A stretch of 64,000 bases of DNA, from assembly GCF_004348685.1 (NCBI RefSeq), contig NZ_SMKO01000013.1, positions 1 to 64,000 of the forward strand, written 5' to 3'. This document shows positions 25,136 to 33,913 of the stretch, one piece after another. The notes under the pieces were generated by a model. It made no database searches, was not told the origin of the DNA, and saw nothing but the letters and a program-made list of their open reading frames with translations. This DNA comes from Nonomuraea deserti (GTDB taxonomy: Bacteria; Actinomycetota; Actinomycetes; Streptosporangiales; Streptosporangiaceae). The position numbers were made by a program, and so were the translations under genes. Every line of letters starts with the position of its first letter. Position 1 is the stretch's first letter.

Positions 25136-27085
25136 GTGACGAACCAGCCCACCTCACCCCTGGTCGAGCGGCCCCTGCGGTTGACCAGACGATCAACGCC
25201 GCAGGCACGCCGTGCGCTCGGCAGCGGCGCGGCCGGCTCCGTGCTGGAGTGGTTCGACTTCGCCCTCTACGGCGCGACGTCCGCGACGGTCTTCCCGCTG
25301 GTGTTCTTCAGCAGCGAGGACCAGGCGACCGCGATCCTGTTGTCCTTCGCGACCTTCGGCGTCGGCATCCTCGCTCGCCCGCTCGGAGCCGTCGTCTTCG
25401 GCTACTTCGGTGACCGCGTGGGCAGGCGGGCCGTCCTGCTCACCACTTTCATCATGATGGGCGCATCCTCGATCGTCATCGGGCTGCTGCCGGGCTACGC
25501 CCAGATCGGGTTCGCGGCACCGATGTTGCTGGTAGTGATGCGCTTCCTGCAGGGTTTCGCCCTCGGCGGGGAGGCGACCGGTGCCCAACTGCTGACCATG
25601 GAGCATGCCCCGCGCGACCGAAGGGCCCTCTACTCGTCGCTGATGACAATGGGCGCACCCGCGAGCCAGGTCCTGGCGAACCTGATGCTGGTCCTGCTCA
25701 GCGCGACCCTGACCGACCAGGCCTTCCTGTCGTGGGGCTGGCGGATCCCGTTCCTGCTCAGCGTGCTTCTGGTACTGGTCGGCATTTACATCCGGCTGAA
25801 GGTGGAGGAGACCCCGCTGTTCAAGGCCGGTGTCGAGAGCGTCGCCGGCGCGCCGGACGGCCCCCTCACCGTCGTGCGCGCGCACTGGCGCACGCTCCTG
25901 CGCATGATCCTGGCGTACGCGCCGAGCGTCGTCACCTTCTACGTCATCACCGTCTTCGGGACCGGCTACCTCACCAAGACGGTCGGGCTCAGCAACGACG
26001 AGACGTTCACGATCATTATGGTGTCGAACCTGCTCTCGGTCGGCGCCATCGTCTTCGGCGGCTGGATGGCCGACATCTTCGGGCGCATCCGCATCCTCAG
26101 CATCGGCAGCCTCGGGTGCCTGGCCGGCGCGTTCGTCTTCTTCGCCGTCGCCGACACCGCGAATTTCTGGCTCATCCTCGCCGTCGTCAGCATCGCGCTC
26201 TCGTTCGCACAGATCGGCAACGCCGCCATCGCGGCGCTGTTCGCCGAGGCCTTCCCCACCCACCACCGTTACACCGGCTCGGCCCTCTCGACCACCGGCT
26301 CGACCCTGGTCTTCTCCGCGCCGGCGCCTTTCGTGGCAGCATGGCTGACCCAGTCGGTGACACCCGGCAGCACCGTCCTCGTCACCGTGATCTGGATCGT
26401 CATCATCGTCGCCGCGCTCGTGAACCTGGCACTGATGAAGGAGGGCCCCAGCCTGGAGGGTGACCGCCAGTACTTCGGTCGCCGTATCCCCGCCGATGCC
26501 GCCGAACTCCTCGCCAAGGACCCCGAGTCCGAAATCGTGGACGTGCGCTCCGCAAACGGCCGCGCGGTGATGGACCAGCAGCGCCGACCGGGCCCGGACC
26601 GGACCTCGCCCGCCGACCCCGATCCGTCCGAGGACGCCGGTTCGGATTCCGACGCGATCCGCAACGTCATGGGCCGCTACGTCCGCCTGATCGACACGGG
26701 ACGGTACGCGATGCTGGGCGAGTGCTTCACCGACGACGTCGCGGCCACCTTCGCGGGGGCGAGCGTCGATCCGGGGCTTCCCGGGGCCATCTCCTACATA
26801 TCTAACCTTGGCCGGTTCGCGTCCTGCCAGCACCTCCTCTTCCCGCTGAATGTCACCACATCGGGCGACACCGCGACGGCCCACATGTACGGCACCGCGG
26901 TCCTCGTCAGCGATGACGGCCCCCGCGCCGAGGCCGTGGTCCGCGGCCTGTCGTACGACCTGCGGCTGCGACGCACGGAGGCGGGGTGGCGAATCGCCGT
27001 CCTGGAGCAGCAGGCCCTGTGGTCGTTCCGCACCAGGGCGACCCTCGCTCCCGGTTCCGCGTTCTCGGGTACGACGACGGCGTAG
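25136..27085 (+). CDS. MFS (metabolite:H+ symporter) transporter fused to a SnoaL-like domain
   Basis: The protein has 649 aa. Residues about 25-445 are a 12-helix MFS permease of the MHS/shikimate-proline type (SVLEWFDFALYG at the first helix; GYFGDRVGRRAVLL between helices 2 and 3). After a charged linker (about 450-505), the frame continues without a stop into a SnoaL/NTF2-like domain (AIRNVMGRYVRLIDTGRYAML, then GWRIAVLEQQALW near the end). Such domains are usually small enzymes or sensors. The GTG at 25136 follows GAGAGAGGT. The fusion could couple uptake with first-step chemistry. That is inference. Confidence 0.82.
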   Translation: MTNQPTSPLVERPLRLTRRSTPQARRALGSGAAGSVLEWFDFALYGATSATVFPLVFFSSEDQATAILLSFATFGVGILARPLGAVVFGYFGDRVGRRAVLLTTFIMMGASSIVIGLLPGYAQIGFAAPMLLVVMRFLQGFALGGEATGAQLLTMEHAPRDRRALYSSLMTMGAPASQVLANLMLVLLSATLTDQAFLSWGWRIPFLLSVLLVLVGIYIRLKVEETPLFKAGVESVAGAPDGPLTVVRAHWRTLLRMILAYAPSVVTFYVITVFGTGYLTKTVGLSNDETFTIIMVSNLLSVGAIVFGGWMADIFGRIRILSIGSLGCLAGAFVFFAVADTANFWLILAVVSIALSFAQIGNAAIAALFAEAFPTHHRYTGSALSTTGSTLVFSAPAPFVAAWLTQSVTPGSTVLVTVIWIVIIVAALVNLALMKEGPSLEGDRQYFGRRIPADAAELLAKDPESEIVDVRSANGRAVMDQQRRPGPDRTSPADPDPSEDAGSDSDAIRNVMGRYVRLIDTGRYAMLGECFTDDVAATFAGASVDPGLPGAISYISNLGRFASCQHLLFPLNVTTSGDTATAHMYGTAVLVSDDGPRAEAVVRGLSYDLRLRRTEAGWRIAVLEQQALWSFRTRATLAPGSAFSGTTTA

Positions 27086-27292
27086 GCGTCGCGCCACACC
27101 CCGGCACCCCCGACCGCGGGTCGCAGCCTCGGCCGGCCGCCGTTCGAGCGGGGTGCCGGCCAGGACGGACATCGGTGGTGGCTCGCAGCAGAGCGACCGC
27201 GCCGCGCGTCGTACTCGGTGTCAGATCCACTGCGCCGATCGGAAGCATATGTGGAACGCGGGGCGGCGCAAGCCCTGTTGTCGGGAGGTCCG

Positions 27293-28192
27293 GTGCTGGA
27301 GACCCGCTGGCTCGAAGCCTTCATCGCGGTCGCCGAGGAGCTGCACTTCGGTCGCGCCGCCGCGCGGCTGCGGCTCGCGCAGTCCCCGCTCAGCCAGACC
27401 ATTCGGAGGCTGGAGAAGGAGCTCGGGACGAAGCTGTTCGACCGCAGCACCCGCAGCGTCGCGCTCACCCCGGCCGGGCACGCGTTCCTGCCGTACGCGC
27501 GTCGTGTGTTCGAGGAGCTGGAGCTCGGCCGGCAGGCGGCCCGGGCGACCGACGGCGTCGTCTACGGCGCGGTGTCCATCGGGTTCTCCGGTGCTCTCAA
27601 CCACCTCATGCTGCCGCCGCTGACCAGGGCGGTCCATCAGCGGTTCCCGGACGTCACGCTGTCGCTGAACGGTGGGGTGATGACCCACGACGGCGTCGAG
27701 CGGCTCGAGCGCGGTGGCCTGGACATCGCCTTCGTCGGGCTGCCGATCGACCCGTCGCCGGTGCGGACCCGGCTGATCGGCCGGGAGCCGCTCGGCGCGG
27801 CGCTGCCCGTCGACCATCCGCTGGCGGGGGAGGCTGCGATCGATCTCGCCGACCTGGCCGATGACGGGTTCATCACCACACCGGTCGCGGCGGGCTCCGC
27901 ACTGGAGCGGCTCGCGATGCAGGCGTGTGTGGCGGCGGGCTTCCGGCCGCGCGTGGTGCAGGAGATCACCGACCCGTACATGATCCTCACCCTCGTGTCG
28001 ACGGGTGTCGGCGTCGCGCTGATGCCCTCCGAGGTCGCCGGGATCATGCCCTCGGCAGCGGTGTTCGTGCCGCTGCGCGGGGAGCCGACCTACATGGAAC
28101 ACGGCCTGGCCTGGCTCGAGGAGAACCCGTCGCCGGTGGTGCACGCCGTGCTCGACGTCGCCGAAGAAGTCCTCCCGACTCCTCCGACCTGA
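27293..28192 (+). CDS. LysR-family transcriptional regulator (paralogue B)
   Basis: This 299-aa paralogue of the LysR at 16816 is nearly superimposable through the HTH (ELHFGRAAARLRLAQSPLSQ) and effector domain (GLDIAFVGLPIDPSPVRTRL). The start is GTG 27293, with GGGAGG at 27283-27288. The upstream 200 bp carry no other gene. Directly after its stop comes the block shared with copy A. It probably controls the amidase/ABC genes downstream, which run in the same direction. Confidence 0.9.
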   Translation: MLETRWLEAFIAVAEELHFGRAAARLRLAQSPLSQTIRRLEKELGTKLFDRSTRSVALTPAGHAFLPYARRVFEELELGRQAARATDGVVYGAVSIGFSGALNHLMLPPLTRAVHQRFPDVTLSLNGGVMTHDGVERLERGGLDIAFVGLPIDPSPVRTRLIGREPLGAALPVDHPLAGEAAIDLADLADDGFITTPVAAGSALERLAMQACVAAGFRPRVVQEITDPYMILTLVSTGVGVALMPSEVAGIMPSAAVFVPLRGEPTYMEHGLAWLEENPSPVVHAVLDVAEEVLPTPPT

Positions 28193-28259
28193 TTATGTGT
28201 GCAGCAAGCATGGTGTATGTGCAACTAAGTATTGGACGCGGCATAGTTCCGGCTGCGAC
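28192..28259 (+). promoter_or_regulatory. Conserved block downstream of LysR gene (copy B)
   Basis: ATTATGTG (28192-28199), 27 nt, AAGTATTGGAC (28227-28237) and CTGCGAC further on match copy A without gaps, while the bases between differ. Selection on the boxes rather than on coding is the simplest reading. TTGGAC could be a -35, but no good -10 follows at normal spacing. Confidence 0.5.
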
Positions 28260-28283
28260 GCTCGTCTACGACCGGACGCGCCA

Positions 28284-28430
28284 GGCATAACCGCGTACCA
28301 GGACGCCGGCATGGACCACGCGGTGATCGGCTTTCTGCCGGTTACGGGCACCGAGCGATTTATGGGCCTCTTCCAGCGCACGGTCGCACCGCAGCTCGCC
28401 GTGCACGGCGGCAACCGAAGGAGTACGTGA
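28284..28430 (+). pseudogene. C-terminal remnant of a luciferase-like monooxygenase
   Basis: The frame reads GITAYQDAGMDHAVIGFLPV, then TGTERFMGLFQRTVAPQL, and ends at TGA 28428-28430. This is the style of the C-terminus of LLM-class flavin-dependent oxidoreductases. No start or body of the protein lies upstream, where the LysR operator block is found. It is a remnant whose end now supplies the ribosome site of the amidase. Confidence 0.45.
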
Positions 28431-30004
28431 TGCGCAATGTGGACCGAGAAGAGGTGCGCGCCCTCGCCGTCCAGGCGGGGTTCGGGCTGGACGAGAGGGA
28501 GGTCGACGGTTTCGTCGAGCTGATGGCCACGCAGATCGAGACGCTCAAGGAATTCGAGGCACTCTCGGAGCCGGCCCCAGACACCTTCCCCGCCGTTCGA
28601 GTGGTCGGTGCCCGCCCGAGCCGGGAAGAAGACCCTCTCAACGCCGTGATCCGGCACGTCCGGGTCACCGGCGCGGGGGAGGGCGTCCTGGCCGGCAAGC
28701 GGATCGGCTTGAAGGACCTGATCGCCGTCGCGGGCGTGCCGATGACTTGCGGCTCCCGGGTGCTCCAGGGTTTCGTTCCGGACGAGGACTCGGTACTGAC
28801 CCGTCGCCTGCTCGAGGCGGGCGGCGAGATCGTGGCGATGCTCAACATGGACGACATGGCGTTCTCCGGCGGGGGAGAGACCTCAGCCTTCGGCGCGATC
28901 CGTAACCCCTTCGATATCGAGCGCACGGCCTCCGGCTCGTCGGGCGGCTCCGCCGCGGCACTGGCCTACGACGACATCGATATCACCTACGGGACCGACC
29001 AAGGCGGCTCGATCCGGCTGCCCGCCGCGTGGTGTGGGGTGCTCGGTCTCAAACCAACGTACGGATTGGTGCCGTACACAGGGATCGTCCCGCTCGACCG
29101 GGCCTTCGACCACGTCGGTCCGCTAGCCACGACAGCCGAGGACCTGGCCCGCGGGCTCGAGGCCGTCGCCGGGTACGACCCGTCGGATCCGCGGCAGCAG
29201 CCGGGGTGCACCGCCGGTAGTTACGTCGACGCCGTCCGGCAGGCGCCTGAGTCGTTCGCCGGCCTGCGCGTGGGCGTCTTGGCAGAGGGGTTTCCCGCAG
29301 CCCGGCCTGACTCACCCCCGGGGACCGCAGAAACCAATGAGGCAGTCCGCGGCGTGATCGACCAACTCGCCGCGGCCGGCGCGAGGATCACCGACGTCTC
29401 CATCCCCGAACATGCGCTCGGCCAACAGATGGTCTTCGTCGCGCTGGTCGAGGGGTCCAGTGCGATGCTCGCGGCGCACGGCAACGGGTACCACGCCAAG
29501 GGCCGCTACGATGTCGCGCTGGCCCGTGCGCTCGGGCCCGCCCTGAAGGCGTCCGGCTCCGAGCTTCCGCCCACCGTCAAGCTCACCGGAATGCTCGGCG
29601 CCTACATGCGAAACGAGCAATTCGGCTCCCTGTACGGCCGGGCGATGAACCTCGCGCCGCGTATCACGGACGCGTTTGACCGTGCTCTCGCAGACGTCGA
29701 CGTCCTGGTGATGCCTACGGCCACGCACACCGCCCACAAGGCCGCCCCGGACGCCGGGTTGGCCGAGCACGTGTTGCGCGGTTGGACGATGCTCGCCAAC
29801 TCGCCCTCGACCAACGTCTCGGGACATCCAGCGATCAGCATCCCCGCCGCGGTCGCCGACGGGCTGCCCGTCGGCGTCCAGTTCGTCGCCCCCCACTTCG
29901 CCGACGACCGGTTGATCTCGGTCGCGGCGACCTGGGAGGCGCTGCACGGCTGGCACCCCGTTCCCACGATCAGTCCCACACGACTCACAAAGGAGCAGCA
30001 ATGA
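28430..30004 (+). CDS. Amidase (amidase-signature family)
   Basis: This 524-aa hydrolase of the Ser-cisSer-Lys amidase-signature family cleaves a carboxamide to acid plus ammonia. The catalytic Lys is in RIGLKDLIAVAG, and the Gly/Ser-rich signature contains GSSGGSAAAL and TDQGGSIRLPA. The start is ATG 28430, 6 nt after AAGGAG; a GTG three bases earlier is possible. The stop overlaps the start of an amide/branched-chain-amino-acid-type ABC importer. The operon therefore imports and hydrolyses an amide. The substrate is not evident. Confidence 0.9.
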   Translation: MRNVDREEVRALAVQAGFGLDEREVDGFVELMATQIETLKEFEALSEPAPDTFPAVRVVGARPSREEDPLNAVIRHVRVTGAGEGVLAGKRIGLKDLIAVAGVPMTCGSRVLQGFVPDEDSVLTRRLLEAGGEIVAMLNMDDMAFSGGGETSAFGAIRNPFDIERTASGSSGGSAAALAYDDIDITYGTDQGGSIRLPAAWCGVLGLKPTYGLVPYTGIVPLDRAFDHVGPLATTAEDLARGLEAVAGYDPSDPRQQPGCTAGSYVDAVRQAPESFAGLRVGVLAEGFPAARPDSPPGTAETNEAVRGVIDQLAAAGARITDVSIPEHALGQQMVFVALVEGSSAMLAAHGNGYHAKGRYDVALARALGPALKASGSELPPTVKLTGMLGAYMRNEQFGSLYGRAMNLAPRITDAFDRALADVDVLVMPTATHTAHKAAPDAGLAEHVLRGWTMLANSPSTNVSGHPAISIPAAVADGLPVGVQFVAPHFADDRLISVAATWEALHGWHPVPTISPTRLTKEQQ

Positions 30005-31245
30005 CTCAGCAGTCCCTTGTCTCCCGGCGAGATTTCCTGCAGGGCAGCCTGGCGGTCTCGGCGCTCGCCGTGGCATCCCCGGTCCTGGCCGCATGCGGCG
30101 CGGAGTCCCCCGGTAGCAGCAACACCATTACCGTCGGGGCGATCGCCGACAAGACCGGTGCCTTCGCCACTTACGGCGCCCCGACGATCCAGGGCATGAA
30201 CCTGGCGGTTGAAGAGATCAACGCCGCAGGCGGTGTCCTCGGCAAGGACATCAAGCTCAAGTTCCTCGACGGCAAGACCGACGTCGCGGTGTGGACCTCC
30301 AACGCTCGAGAACTGCTCCGCGACCCGTCGATCACGACGCTGATGAACGGCGGTGCCTCGAACCAGCGCGAGGCCTACCGCGCGATGGTGACGCCGGCGA
30401 AGAAGATGCTGTTCTATAACCACCAGTACGAGGGCGGCCTGTGCGACAAGAACGTCTTCAGCACCGGCATCGTGCCGAGCCAGCAGGTCAAACCACTGGT
30501 GGAGCACATGATCGAGCAGTACGGACCCAAAATGTATGTGCTCGCCGCCGATTACAACTACGGCCACATCGCCACCGACCTGACCAAGAAGTTCGCCAAG
30601 GCCGCCGGTGGTCAGGTGATCGCGTCCGAGTTCTTTCCCCTCGACGTCTCCGATTTCGGCACCACGGTCGCGAAAATCCAGCGGACCCGGCCCGACTTCA
30701 TCATCTCCCACCTGGTCGGCAACGATCACCTCAACTTCCACCGACAGATGGCCTCGACCGGCCTGAACAAGACGCTCTGGACGGGAGCGCCCACGTTCGG
30801 TCTTGGCAACGAGCAGTTCAAGCTCGGACCCGCCGACAGCCAAGGCATCCTGTCCGCGCTGAACTACTACGAGGAAATCGACACCCCGGAGAGCAAGGAC
30901 TTCGTCGCCAAGGCGAAGGCCAAGTACCCGGACGTGCAGTACGTCAACAGCGAGATCGCCACGTCCTACACGGCCTGGATGCTCTGGGCTGCCGCGGTCG
31001 AGAAGGCCGGCAGTACTGATCTGGACAAGGTGACCAAGGTTCTCGAGGCGGGCCTTACGGTCAAGGGCCCCGAGGGCGCCTTGACTATGGACGGCAAGAC
31101 CCACCAGCTCTCGCACAACATCTCGTTCGCCAAGGTGAACGGCTCAGGCCGGTTCGAGATCATCAAGACCATCGAGAACCTGGTGGCCGAGCCCTCTTGT
31201 GACCTGATCGCCAACCCGAACCAACACACCCAACTGGTCTCCTGA
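30001..31245 (+). CDS. ABC transporter substrate-binding protein (LivK/amide type), Tat lipoprotein
   Basis: The protein has 414 aa. The N-terminus has a twin-arginine motif (SRRDFL) and a lipobox (LAAC), so it is probably exported folded and lipid-anchored. The mature part is the type I periplasmic-binding fold used for branched-chain amino acids, urea and short amides (VGAIADKTGAFATYGAPTIQ; DVSDFGTTVAKIQRTRPDFI). It overlaps the amidase stop by 4 nt, which links ligand and enzyme. Confidence 0.9.
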   Translation: MTQQSLVSRRDFLQGSLAVSALAVASPVLAACGAESPGSSNTITVGAIADKTGAFATYGAPTIQGMNLAVEEINAAGGVLGKDIKLKFLDGKTDVAVWTSNARELLRDPSITTLMNGGASNQREAYRAMVTPAKKMLFYNHQYEGGLCDKNVFSTGIVPSQQVKPLVEHMIEQYGPKMYVLAADYNYGHIATDLTKKFAKAAGGQVIASEFFPLDVSDFGTTVAKIQRTRPDFIISHLVGNDHLNFHRQMASTGLNKTLWTGAPTFGLGNEQFKLGPADSQGILSALNYYEEIDTPESKDFVAKAKAKYPDVQYVNSEIATSYTAWMLWAAAVEKAGSTDLDKVTKVLEAGLTVKGPEGALTMDGKTHQLSHNISFAKVNGSGRFEIIKTIENLVAEPSCDLIANPNQHTQLVS

Positions 31246-32105
31246 TGGATTCATTTCTCAACGGAACCGTCATCCTGCTGGGCACCGTCGCGACCCTCGT
31301 GCTGGTCGCGGCGGGTCTGGCAGTGATCTTCGGGTTCATGCGAATCATCAATTTCGCCCACGGCGAGTTCGTCGCGCTCGGTGCCTTCGCGGTACTGGTG
31401 TGCGACCGAAACGGCATCCCGTTCCCTCTGGCCGTGGTGATCGCGACGCTGGTGGGCGCGATCTTCGGGCTGATCGTGGAACGGGTGCTGATCCGCCCGC
31501 TATACGGCCGGCTGGTGGACACCCTTTTGGTGACGTTCGCGCTCAGCCTGCTGCTTCAGCAGGGCTTCCTGATCGGCTTCGGTACCAGCCCAGCGGGCAT
31601 CGGCTCGATGGGCGGTTCCTGGAAGGTCGGCCAATACTCCATCCCCCAGTACCAACTGTTCCTCATCGTGATGACCGGCGTGTTGGTCGGGGTGCTGTGG
31701 TGGGTTTTCACCCGCACCATGTACGGCGCTCGAGCCAGGGCGGCGTCATCGGCGTCCAGCGTGGCCAGCACTCTGGGTATGGACCCTGTGCGAATCAACG
31801 CCGCCACCTTCACCCTGGGGAGTGCGTGTGCGGCCCTCGCCGGTGCGCTGCTCACCCCGGTGATCGCAGTGCAGCCATTCATGGGTGTCTCCTACCTCCC
31901 GCTCGCCTTCCTCACGGTCGTGACGGGAGGGTCGGCGCCGCTCACCGGAACCACCGCGGCGGGATCGTTGTTGGGTGTTTCGCAGTACACCGCCAGCGTG
32001 CTCACCAACCCTTTCCTCGGCACCGTCGCCGTACTGGTGGTGGCCGTGGTCGTGCTTCGGTTCCTTCCCCGGGGAATGTCGGCAAAGTGGAGGTCGAAGG
32101 TATGA
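31245..32105 (+). CDS. Branched-chain amino acid/amide ABC permease (LivH type)
   Basis: This 286-aa permease shows the LivH signature FGFMRIINFAHGEFVALGA near the N-terminus and the conserved coupling region (SVASTLGMDPVRINAATF). Its ATG shares one base with the binding-protein stop. The end overlaps the next gene by 4 nt. Confidence 0.9.
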   Translation: MDSFLNGTVILLGTVATLVLVAAGLAVIFGFMRIINFAHGEFVALGAFAVLVCDRNGIPFPLAVVIATLVGAIFGLIVERVLIRPLYGRLVDTLLVTFALSLLLQQGFLIGFGTSPAGIGSMGGSWKVGQYSIPQYQLFLIVMTGVLVGVLWWVFTRTMYGARARAASSASSVASTLGMDPVRINAATFTLGSACAALAGALLTPVIAVQPFMGVSYLPLAFLTVVTGGSAPLTGTTAAGSLLGVSQYTASVLTNPFLGTVAVLVVAVVVLRFLPRGMSAKWRSKV

Positions 32106-33913
32106 GCGGCGTACGCTCCTGTTTCCTCGGGACCCGGGGCAACTTGCTGCTGGTCGCCTTCACGACCGTGGTCGTGCTGCTAGTCGCTCAGGCGTTCGAC
32201 TACTCGCTGCTCGACCGGGCGACATCCTGGGTGATCTATGGCCTGCTCGCGCTGAGCATGTCGTTCGTGTGGGGCAAGCTGGGCATCTTCAGCTTTGGCC
32301 AGACCGCCTTTTTCGCGGTCAGCGCCTACGGCTACGGCATCACGGTCGGCAACATCGGTGGCACCGCCGGCAGCTTGGTTGGCATCGTGGTCGGCATCGG
32401 TGCCGCGACTCTGGTAGCGACTCTGCTCGGATACTGCATGTTCTACGGCGGGATCACCGACCTGTTCGTCGCGATCGTCACCATGGCGATGACGCTGATC
32501 CTCGGCATCATGGTCACCTCCATGTCCGGACCACAGTGGAAGGTCGGCGATGTGCCGATCGGCGGGTACAACGGCATGGCGGGCATCCGCCCGCTGGAGT
32601 TCGGCACGGAGATGCTCTCGGGTTACACGCTCTTCGTGGTGGTCGTGCTGGTCGCTCTGGCCGCGTACGTGGCGATCCGGGTTCTGCTCAGTCGGCCCCT
32701 GGGAAGGATCGTGCTGGCCACCGCCGACAACGAGACCCGAGCCGAACTGCTGGGGTTCGATGTCCGCGCATACCGGCTCATTGGCTTCGCCATCGGTGGC
32801 GCGGTCGCAGGTGTCGCTGGGGTACTGTTCGCGTCCTGGCAACAGATTGTGACCCCCGACCTGTTCGCGCTCTCCCTGGCCGGCTCGGTCGCCATCTGGG
32901 TGCTCGTCGGTGGGCGCACCTCGCTCGGCGGCGCCTTCGTCGGCGCGGTACTGATCAACGCGATCAACTCCTACTCCGACCGGCTCACCATCGGCGGCTC
33001 CGCGCCGCTTGCCGGGCACGGTCCGATAGCGCTCGGGGTCATCCTCATCGTGTTCGTGTTGGTCCTTCCCAACGGGCTTGTTCCTGGTGCCGGCTCGCTT
33101 GTCAAGCGTCTGCTGAACCGTGCCGGCCCCGATGTCAGTGACCAGCCGTCCTACGACCTGAAGGCCCTACCGGGCCTCTTCCCGCGCCGTACCGAGGGGC
33201 CCGTTCCGCAGCTGCGCGCCGCAGCGGTAAGCAAGCACTTCGGCGGCGTCCGAGCGGTCGAGCACGTGGACCTCTCGCTCGACCGGGGCGTGCGCAGCCT
33301 CATTGGGCCGAACGGGGCCGGCAAGTCGACGTTCTTCGCCGTGCTGACCGGGCGGCTCGCGCCGACGAGCGGTCGGGTCCACCTCGGTGAGCGGGACGTG
33401 ACCCGGATGCGGCCGTACAAGCGGGCCCGGCTCGGAGTCGGCCTGAAGATGCAGGCGCCCTGCGTCTTCCCGACCTTGAGCGTCCAGGAGAATATCTGGC
33501 TCGCTGCGTACAGCGCTGATCGCAACGCCGCCCGGGCGACAGCCCGCAGCAGGGAGCTGAGCGGCTGGCTTGGCCTGACGCTTCCCGCCGACCTCGCCGG
33601 GGCGCAGTCGCACGGCACCCAGCAGGTGCTCGAGGTGATGATGGTCCTCGCCGCCCGGCCCGGCGTGGTGCTGCTCGATGAACCGGCGGCCGGGATGACC
33701 TCGAACGAGACGGCCGCCCTCGCCGACGCGATCCGGGATCTAGGCCGGGAGCGCACCGTGGTCGTTGTGGAGCACGACATGGAATTCGTCGAAAGTCTGG
33801 AGTCCGACGTCACGCTGCTCGTCGAGGGCTCAGTCTTCTTGGAGGGTTCGATGGAAGACCTGCGCGCGGACCAGCGGGTGCTGGACATCTACTTGGGGAG
33901 GGCCGTCTCGTGA
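32102..33913 (+). CDS. LivM-LivG fusion: permease plus ATP-binding protein
   Basis: The protein has 603 aa. Residues about 1-345 are a LivM permease (ALSMSFVWGKLGIFSFGQTA, LLGFDVRAYRLIGFAIGG). After a short linker, residues about 365-603 form a LivG ATPase with Walker A GPNGAGKS, Walker B VVLLDEPAAGM and switch VVEHDMEF. The ABC signature region reads SHGTQQVLEVMMV, replacing the usual LSxGQ with a weak form. M-G fusions are known in this transporter class. Confidence 0.88.
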   Translation: MSGVRSCFLGTRGNLLLVAFTTVVVLLVAQAFDYSLLDRATSWVIYGLLALSMSFVWGKLGIFSFGQTAFFAVSAYGYGITVGNIGGTAGSLVGIVVGIGAATLVATLLGYCMFYGGITDLFVAIVTMAMTLILGIMVTSMSGPQWKVGDVPIGGYNGMAGIRPLEFGTEMLSGYTLFVVVVLVALAAYVAIRVLLSRPLGRIVLATADNETRAELLGFDVRAYRLIGFAIGGAVAGVAGVLFASWQQIVTPDLFALSLAGSVAIWVLVGGRTSLGGAFVGAVLINAINSYSDRLTIGGSAPLAGHGPIALGVILIVFVLVLPNGLVPGAGSLVKRLLNRAGPDVSDQPSYDLKALPGLFPRRTEGPVPQLRAAAVSKHFGGVRAVEHVDLSLDRGVRSLIGPNGAGKSTFFAVLTGRLAPTSGRVHLGERDVTRMRPYKRARLGVGLKMQAPCVFPTLSVQENIWLAAYSADRNAARATARSRELSGWLGLTLPADLAGAQSHGTQQVLEVMMVLAARPGVVLLDEPAAGMTSNETAALADAIRDLGRERTVVVVEHDMEFVESLESDVTLLVEGSVFLEGSMEDLRADQRVLDIYLGRAVS

